A stretch of DNA of 6,373 nt from Nitrospinota bacterium (GTDB lineage: Bacteria; Nitrospinota; Nitrospinia; Nitrospinales; VA-1), in NCBI GenBank assembly GCA_022567815.1, contig JADFGI010000186.1:1-6373 (forward strand), given 5' to 3'. The translations under genes and the position numbers were made by a program. The notes beneath the pieces were generated by a model. That model was not told where the DNA came from and did no database searches. It saw only the letters and a program-made list of their open reading frames with translations. This document shows, piece by piece, positions 5,490-6,373 of the stretch. Position 1 is the stretch's first letter; the number at the start of each line of letters is the position of its first letter.

Positions 5490-5676
5490 CCAGCGTACCG
5501 CTGGATGAAATATTAACGCCAGCCTAGGGCTGGACCAAATATTAACGTGCGATGGATTTATAGCTTTTTAGGGCTCGTGAACGCAGTGAACGTCAGCCCT
5601 CCTGCGTAGCAGGCTTTTCCTCCCCGCGTAGCGGGGCCAGCGTGACGCTGGACCCAGTATTTATGTTCGATGGGTT
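5490..5676 (+). repeat. Modular palindromic intergenic repeat, composite copy C
   Basis: Three alpha hairpins are present: CCAGCG-TAC-CGCTGG (5490-5504), CCAGCC-TAG-GGCTGG (5519-5533) and CCAGCG-TGA-CGCTGG (5637-5651). The first is cut short after 29 bp by the second. Between the second and third lie beta (5571-5599, closed by GGGCT/AGCCC), gamma CCTGC-GTA-GCAGG (5601-5613) with CTTTTCC, and delta CCCCGC-GTA-GCGGGG (5622-5636). The third alpha keeps the linker to about 5676. The copy fills most of the 262-bp region between the divergent HD and EcfT genes. Confidence 0.88.
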
Positions 5677-5677
5677 T

Positions 5678-5704
5678 TTGAGAAGTCATAAGTTTCCTTC
5701 TAAT
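5678..5704 (+). promoter_or_regulatory. Candidate promoter for the EcfT gene
   Basis: TTGAGA (5678-5683) and TCTAAT (5699-5704) each match the sigma-70 -35 and -10 consensus at 5 of 6 bases, with a short 15-bp spacer. They lie just right of repeat C and would give a leader of about 29 bases before the ATG at 5740. The spacer is suboptimal, so this is tentative. Confidence 0.3.
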
Positions 5705-5739
5705 TAACCCGGAATTTCTGGAAGCGCAACTCCTTTCGT

Positions 5740-6373
5740 ATGAAAAATAAATTTTCCTTCAGCCATCTGATGCCAGGTGTTTACGCTCCCGGCGACTCTC
5801 TTCTCCATAAAACGCCCATTAACTGGAAGATTTTCCTGGGGATGGGATTGCTTGTTTTGGCCGCGTTGGGTGGGTGGATAGGAATCGCCGCCGTTTCTCT
5901 GGTATGCCTTATTGGACTATTTTTGGCGGGGGTTGGCATTCGTGCAGTTTATCAGCGTCTGCGGACTTTCGTATGGTTCATCCTGTTTCTGGGAATATTT
6001 CCGGTCTTTTTTACTCCGGGGTCATCTATTGAAGTCATGGATGGTTATTCACTTGGGCTGACATGGGAAGGATTGGAGGCGGGAGCGCTTTTTTCCTGCC
6101 GTATGACCTTGATGTTCCTGATTTCCATGATATTCATGCACACCACCCGGCCTGCCGACTTGTTTAAATATCAGAAACCGGGTCATGATGAGGACAAAGG
6201 TTTGCGGGCTTTCTTCAGGGAAGCCGGAACGGTGGGGTTGATGGCCTTTCAACTCCTGCCGATTCTGTTTGATGAAGTCGAAAAGCGGCTGGTCACGGAA
6301 TTGAACGAAAAGGACGAGTTAAAAAATAAAATCAGCGGCAGTCTTTTCAACAAGGCCCGGCAGGTGGCCCACC
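5740..6373 (+). CDS. EcfT/CbiQ-family energy-coupling transporter transmembrane protein (3' end outside window)
   Basis: ATG at 5740 opens a frame that runs off the window after 211 residues. An in-frame TAA at 5701-5703 with no other start between them fixes the start, although the SD is weak (GGAAG about 15 bases away). The N-terminus YAPGDSLLHKTPINWKIFL (15-33) is the typical EcfT opening (Y-x-PGxSxLHxLxPxxK). Predicted membrane helices lie at about 31-49, 50-67, 76-93 and 112-135, with FTPG (91-94), LTWEGLEAGALFSCRMTL (107-124) and FQLLPILFDEVEKRL (170-184) matching conserved family stretches. EcfT couples ATPase subunits to a substrate-binding S component in ECF vitamin or metal uptake, in the inner membrane. 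The ATPase-coupling Ala-Arg motifs would lie at or beyond the edge. No partner gene is visible, so the substrate (cobalt, nickel, biotin, flavin or other) is unknown. Confidence 0.85.
   Translation, partial: MKNKFSFSHLMPGVYAPGDSLLHKTPINWKIFLGMGLLVLAALGGWIGIAAVSLVCLIGLFLAGVGIRAVYQRLRTFVWFILFLGIFPVFFTPGSSIEVMDGYSLGLTWEGLEAGALFSCRMTLMFLISMIFMHTTRPADLFKYQKPGHDEDKGLRAFFREAGTVGLMAFQLLPILFDEVEKRLVTELNEKDELKNKISGSLFNKARQVAH

Overview
The window looks like bacterial chromosome of roughly balanced base composition with Shine-Dalgarno-led genes. A signal-peptide protein of the DUF1566 type, kinesin-light-chain-style TPR repeats and a CbiQ-type membrane protein suggest a free-living, probably Gram-negative environmental bacterium. 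Nitrospinota or a deltaproteobacterium-like lineage is my impression only; nothing in the sequence settles the taxon.

Layout: (1) 1-618, plus strand, 3' end of a TPR protein built from 42-residue units. (2) 642-760, copy A of a hairpin-rich intergenic repeat, lying between convergent genes. (3) Minus strand: a 75-residue hypothetical protein (760-987), then, upstream of it across a (CGCAGAC)4 tandem repeat, the pseudokinase-fold AMPylase SelO (1084-2568, TTG start with a strong SD). (4) 2574-3096, a long gap with composite repeat copy B and a possible gene remnant. (5) 3097-3735, minus strand, an exported DUF1566-domain protein. (6) 3736-3997, a gap with an inverted repeat and a tRNA T-arm-like fragment. 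(7) 3998-5477, minus strand, a two-gene overlapping unit: an HD-domain phosphohydrolase (YpgQ/YedJ-like) followed by a sirtuin-family protein with altered NAD-site motifs. (8) 5490-5676, repeat copy C between divergent genes. (9) 5740 to the window end, plus strand, an incomplete EcfT/CbiQ-family transporter subunit.

Functional links: the HD and SIR2 genes overlap by 14 bp and are very probably co-translated; both families act on nucleotides or nucleotide cofactors. SelO and the 75-residue gene may be co-transcribed. The other genes look like independent housekeeping or accessory functions, and no classical defence system, transposase, integrase, CRISPR array or complete RNA gene is visible.

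The most unusual content is non-coding: three same-orientation copies of a modular palindromic repeat. Their hairpins carry compensatory base changes, several have GNA triloops closed by C-G (a class known for exceptional stability in DNA), and one copy is split cleanly by a 40-bp insert that has a second copy 93 bp away. The repeats touch gene signals: copy A runs into the stop codon of the 75-residue gene, copy B adjoins a palindrome containing the SelO ribosome-binding site, and copy C starts 12 bp before the HD start codon.
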